From positions 1 to 64,000 of the forward strand of contig NZ_FOSW01000002.1 of assembly GCF_900114385.1 (NCBI RefSeq): a DNA stretch of 64,000 nt. Direction: 5' to 3'. Of this stretch, positions 62,158 to 64,000 are shown in pieces. Under the pieces are notes generated by a model. That model saw nothing but the letters and a program-made list of their open reading frames with translations. It ran no database searches and had not been told where the DNA came from. The translations under genes and the position numbers were made by a program. Source of the stretch: Geodermatophilus ruber (lineage in GTDB: Bacteria; Actinomycetota; Actinomycetes; Mycobacteriales; Geodermatophilaceae). Each line of letters starts with the position of its first letter. The first letter of the stretch is position 1.

Positions 62158-64000
62158 CGTCATCCCCCTCTTCGGCGCTCCCGTCCGCGACCCGCGGCCC
62201 CGCGCCGACCTGTTCGGCCCCGAGGAACGGGTCAACGACCTCGTTCCCGGCGGCGAGCACATCGACGCCGACGTCCGCTTCGGAGTCGACGTCTGGGACC
62301 TCGCCGGGCACCACAGCTGGCGAGACAAGGCCGGCGCCTACACGAGGCTCGACTTCGGCAAGCTCGCTCCGCACTGGCGCGAGCCCGCGAAGGAGATGGC
62401 GCTGCTGCAGCTCAACCCCGCACTCGCCGCCGCCCGCGCCTCGGACAGCCCGATGGCGCAGAACTGGCCGCACATCCAGGAGCCGGTCAAGCCGGTCACC
62501 GCGCAGGGGAACCTGAAGATGCTGGGGCACGCGCTGGCGGTCGTCGACCAGCATCGGCTGACCCCGCTGGACAGCGAGGACTGGCAGCGGCTACGGCTGC
62601 TGCTGCCCCAGCCGGCCAGCGTGGAGGACAAGCAGGCCGGGGCCACGCTATCGCCCAAGACCGCCCGTGGCCGCGCCCAGCAGCTCGTGGCCCTCTGGCA
62701 GGTCACCCGGATCACCGGGCGCAGCGACCTGTTCAGCGACGCGCTGCCCTTCGACGGCCGCGACATCAACACCCTGTTCTCCACCACCGATCGTGGCCGC
62801 AACTCCGTGCGCCCGCACGAGAACGTCGGCCACGTCCTCGGGTACACCGCCTGGCTGTTCGACCACGTCGCCAACGACATCGTCGACCACGTCGCCTGGT
62901 GGGCGGACAACACCGCCGACGAGGCGCCGCTGTCCCGCGACGAGCTGCGCGAGGGCATGCTCTACCGGGCCGGTGAGATCGCCGAACGCACCGGCGGCGT
63001 GCTCCCCGGGTCCCGCAACGTCAACGGCGGCCTCACCCTGGCCCACTCCGCGTTGGCCCGGCTGCAGCACTGCTACGACGCCGACGCAGCGTTCGACGCC
63101 GGCCGCTGGGTGATGTCACAGCTGCGCGGGCAGGTCACCCTCTCCGAGGAGGCCAGTCCCTGCCCGCTGCCGATCACCGCGCTGCCCACCCGCGACGGTG
63201 GGGAGCGCCCCTGGGTGCCGCGGTTGCTGGCCAGTGAGGACGAACTCGACATCTGGCAGCGCCGGATGGTCTACGCGGCCATGTACTACCTCTCGGCCAC
63301 CATCATGCTGCGCGACAGCCAGCTGGCCGTCCTGCCGCTGAACTGCCTGGTCACCGAGGACATCCAGCGACCTGACGGCACCAGCTACGTGCAGCACAAG
63401 CTCGCGGCGTACAAGACCAAGAACCGGCACGCGCCGGTGCCCACCGAGGTCACCACCAACGGACGCGTCGCCGGCATCATCACCCTTCTGCAGCGGCTCC
63501 AGCAGGCGCTGGGCTACGAGCCCGCACGCCATCCCCACACCGGCGTGAGCTACCTGTTCGACCAGCGCCTGGCCACCCCGCTGGGCAAGCAGCCCCGCGT
63601 CGACGCCCGCGACGGCCTCTACCTCGACCAGGGGTTCGTCAAGGTCATGGTTGAGGGGGCGCGAGCTCTGCACCAGCGCGGGGTCCTCAGTCGCGACCTC
63701 ACTGACGTCGCCCTGAACATGCGCCAGGTGCGCATCACCTGCGCCCAGGCCTACGCCGGCCGCGAGCACGGCCAGGCGCTCGCCGCGGCCTTCGGCCAGT
63801 GGGACACCGCCGCCGTCGCCGGCGGCTACATCGGCGACGTCTACCGGCTGATCGCGCCGCTGGAGCCGGAGGACACCCGCGAGATCGCCCAGCAGGACAC
63901 CGGCCGGCGGCTGGTACGCACCGCCCGCAGCCGCGTCGGGCTCACCGGCAACGGGCTGGCGCGCTTCGACGCCGCGGTGGAGGCCAGCGCCGCCCTGAGC
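62150..64000 (+). CDS. Large tyrosine-recombinase-like protein, third of the trio (runs off the window)
   Basis: The frame is open for 617 codons to the right edge, so the C-terminus is missing. The N-terminal half is helical and unrecognised. The C-terminal part has the recombinase layout: R388 in IMLRDSQLAVLP, a lysine hairpin YKTKNRHAPVPT (about 421-432), R525-x-x-R528 in NMRQVRITC, W551 in FGQWDTAA and Y560 in GGYIGDVY. R528 to Y560 is 32 residues and R528 to W551 is 23, exactly the XerD spacing; the usual box-II histidine is arginine (R525). ATG 62150 overlaps the previous stop by eight bases. Confidence 0.75.
   Translation, partial: MADVIPLFGAPVRDPRPRADLFGPEERVNDLVPGGEHIDADVRFGVDVWDLAGHHSWRDKAGAYTRLDFGKLAPHWREPAKEMALLQLNPALAAARASDSPMAQNWPHIQEPVKPVTAQGNLKMLGHALAVVDQHRLTPLDSEDWQRLRLLLPQPASVEDKQAGATLSPKTARGRAQQLVALWQVTRITGRSDLFSDALPFDGRDINTLFSTTDRGRNSVRPHENVGHVLGYTAWLFDHVANDIVDHVAWWADNTADEAPLSRDELREGMLYRAGEIAERTGGVLPGSRNVNGGLTLAHSALARLQHCYDADAAFDAGRWVMSQLRGQVTLSEEASPCPLPITALPTRDGGERPWVPRLLASEDELDIWQRRMVYAAMYYLSATIMLRDSQLAVLPLNCLVTEDIQRPDGTSYVQHKLAAYKTKNRHAPVPTEVTTNGRVAGIITLLQRLQQALGYEPARHPHTGVSYLFDQRLATPLGKQPRVDARDGLYLDQGFVKVMVEGARALHQRGVLSRDLTDVALNMRQVRITCAQAYAGREHGQALAAAFGQWDTAAVAGGYIGDVYRLIAPLEPEDTREIAQQDTGRRLVRTARSRVGLTGNGLARFDAAVEASAALS

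Noticed and set aside
1..64000. Hundreds of long open frames overlapping real genes in other frames
   Set aside because: In DNA this rich in GC, antisense and shifted frames stay open by chance; their products are Arg/Pro/Ala-rich and have no family features or ribosome binding sites.
57601..64000. Anti-phage defence island
   Set aside because: DUF2971 can occur in defence regions, but no nuclease, helicase, methylase or other effector is visible here. The neighbouring genes are recombinases, so a mobile element is the better reading.
1..64000. CRISPR array or insertion-sequence transposase
   Set aside because: No regularly spaced identical repeats and no DDE or HUH transposase were found. 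The only periodic repeats are the short phased units at 53781-53848.

Overview
The window looks like chromosomal DNA from a very GC-rich actinobacterium. Codon use is strongly GC-ended, GTG starts are common, and class II (B12-dependent) ribonucleotide reductase, DUF3046-recA-recX, ClgR, PspA and LexA genes are all present. The protein flavour suggests a Geodermatophilaceae-like frankialean (Blastococcus, Geodermatophilus or Modestobacter), but that placement is inference. From memory, the gene order follows the Mycobacterium tuberculosis stretch Rv2764c to Rv2718c: thyA, dfrA, dapA, rnj, ftsK, pgsA, clgR, pspA, DUF3046, recA, recX, miaB, DUF349, extradiol-like, miaA, dapF, hflX, lexA, LysM gene, nrdR. 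Lineage-specific blocks are inserted into that backbone.

Layout. 1-215: the end of an rRNA operon (5S rRNA and a strong hairpin). 355-4670: small accessory genes, including DUF2461, GNAT, a YcaQ-type DNA glycosylase, a DUF4097 protein with a ribbon-helix-helix partner, and DUF1232. 4746-14124: thymidylate and folate (thyA, folA), lysine/cell wall (dapA), RNase J, FtsK, RimO, PgsA and ClgR. 14196-23912: a TetR regulator, a DUF4032 protein, a trehalose/alpha-glucoside-type ABC importer (lpqY-sugABC-like), a GH13 glucosidase, GNAT and a PfkB kinase. 24080-33828: PspA, Nei2-type glycosylase, a membrane ABM protein, the Lhr helicase, an acyl-CoA dehydrogenase, an MFS pump and a 36-residue membrane peptide. 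33917-37836: DUF3046, SOS-boxed recA, recX and ctaD. 37997-41770: a hypothetical gene and a glutamate-type importer (gluABCD). 41861-51058: tRNA modification and cell-wall genes (miaB, miaA, dapF), DUF349, hflX, PAP2 and a secreted propeller-like protein. 51091-57464: lexA divergent from an SOS-boxed LysM division-suppressor-like gene, then nrdR-nrdJ behind a promoter carrying paired NrdR boxes and a cluster of helically phased repeats.

From about 57,465 to the right edge the sequence changes character. It holds a DUF2971 gene, a small HTH gene on the minus strand, and three tightly overlapping plus-strand genes. The first and third, and probably the second in degenerate form, have tyrosine-recombinase folds. 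I read this as the left part of a mobile element with an unusual trio of large recombinases; the third gene runs off the window.

How the genes work together. The DNA-damage theme is strong: recA/recX, lexA with two SOS boxes, a LysM division-suppressor analogue, YcaQ, Nei2 and Lhr, plus deoxynucleotide supply from thyA, folA and nrdR-nrdJ. Envelope stress and proteolysis (clgR, pspA, pgsA) form a second theme. Several genes have a TANNNT -10 box 6-7 bases before the start codon, which implies leaderless transcripts. I see no tRNA gene, CRISPR array, insertion-sequence transposase or replication origin. The only gene-free stretch longer than 300 bases is 53523-53943, the nrdR promoter and leader.
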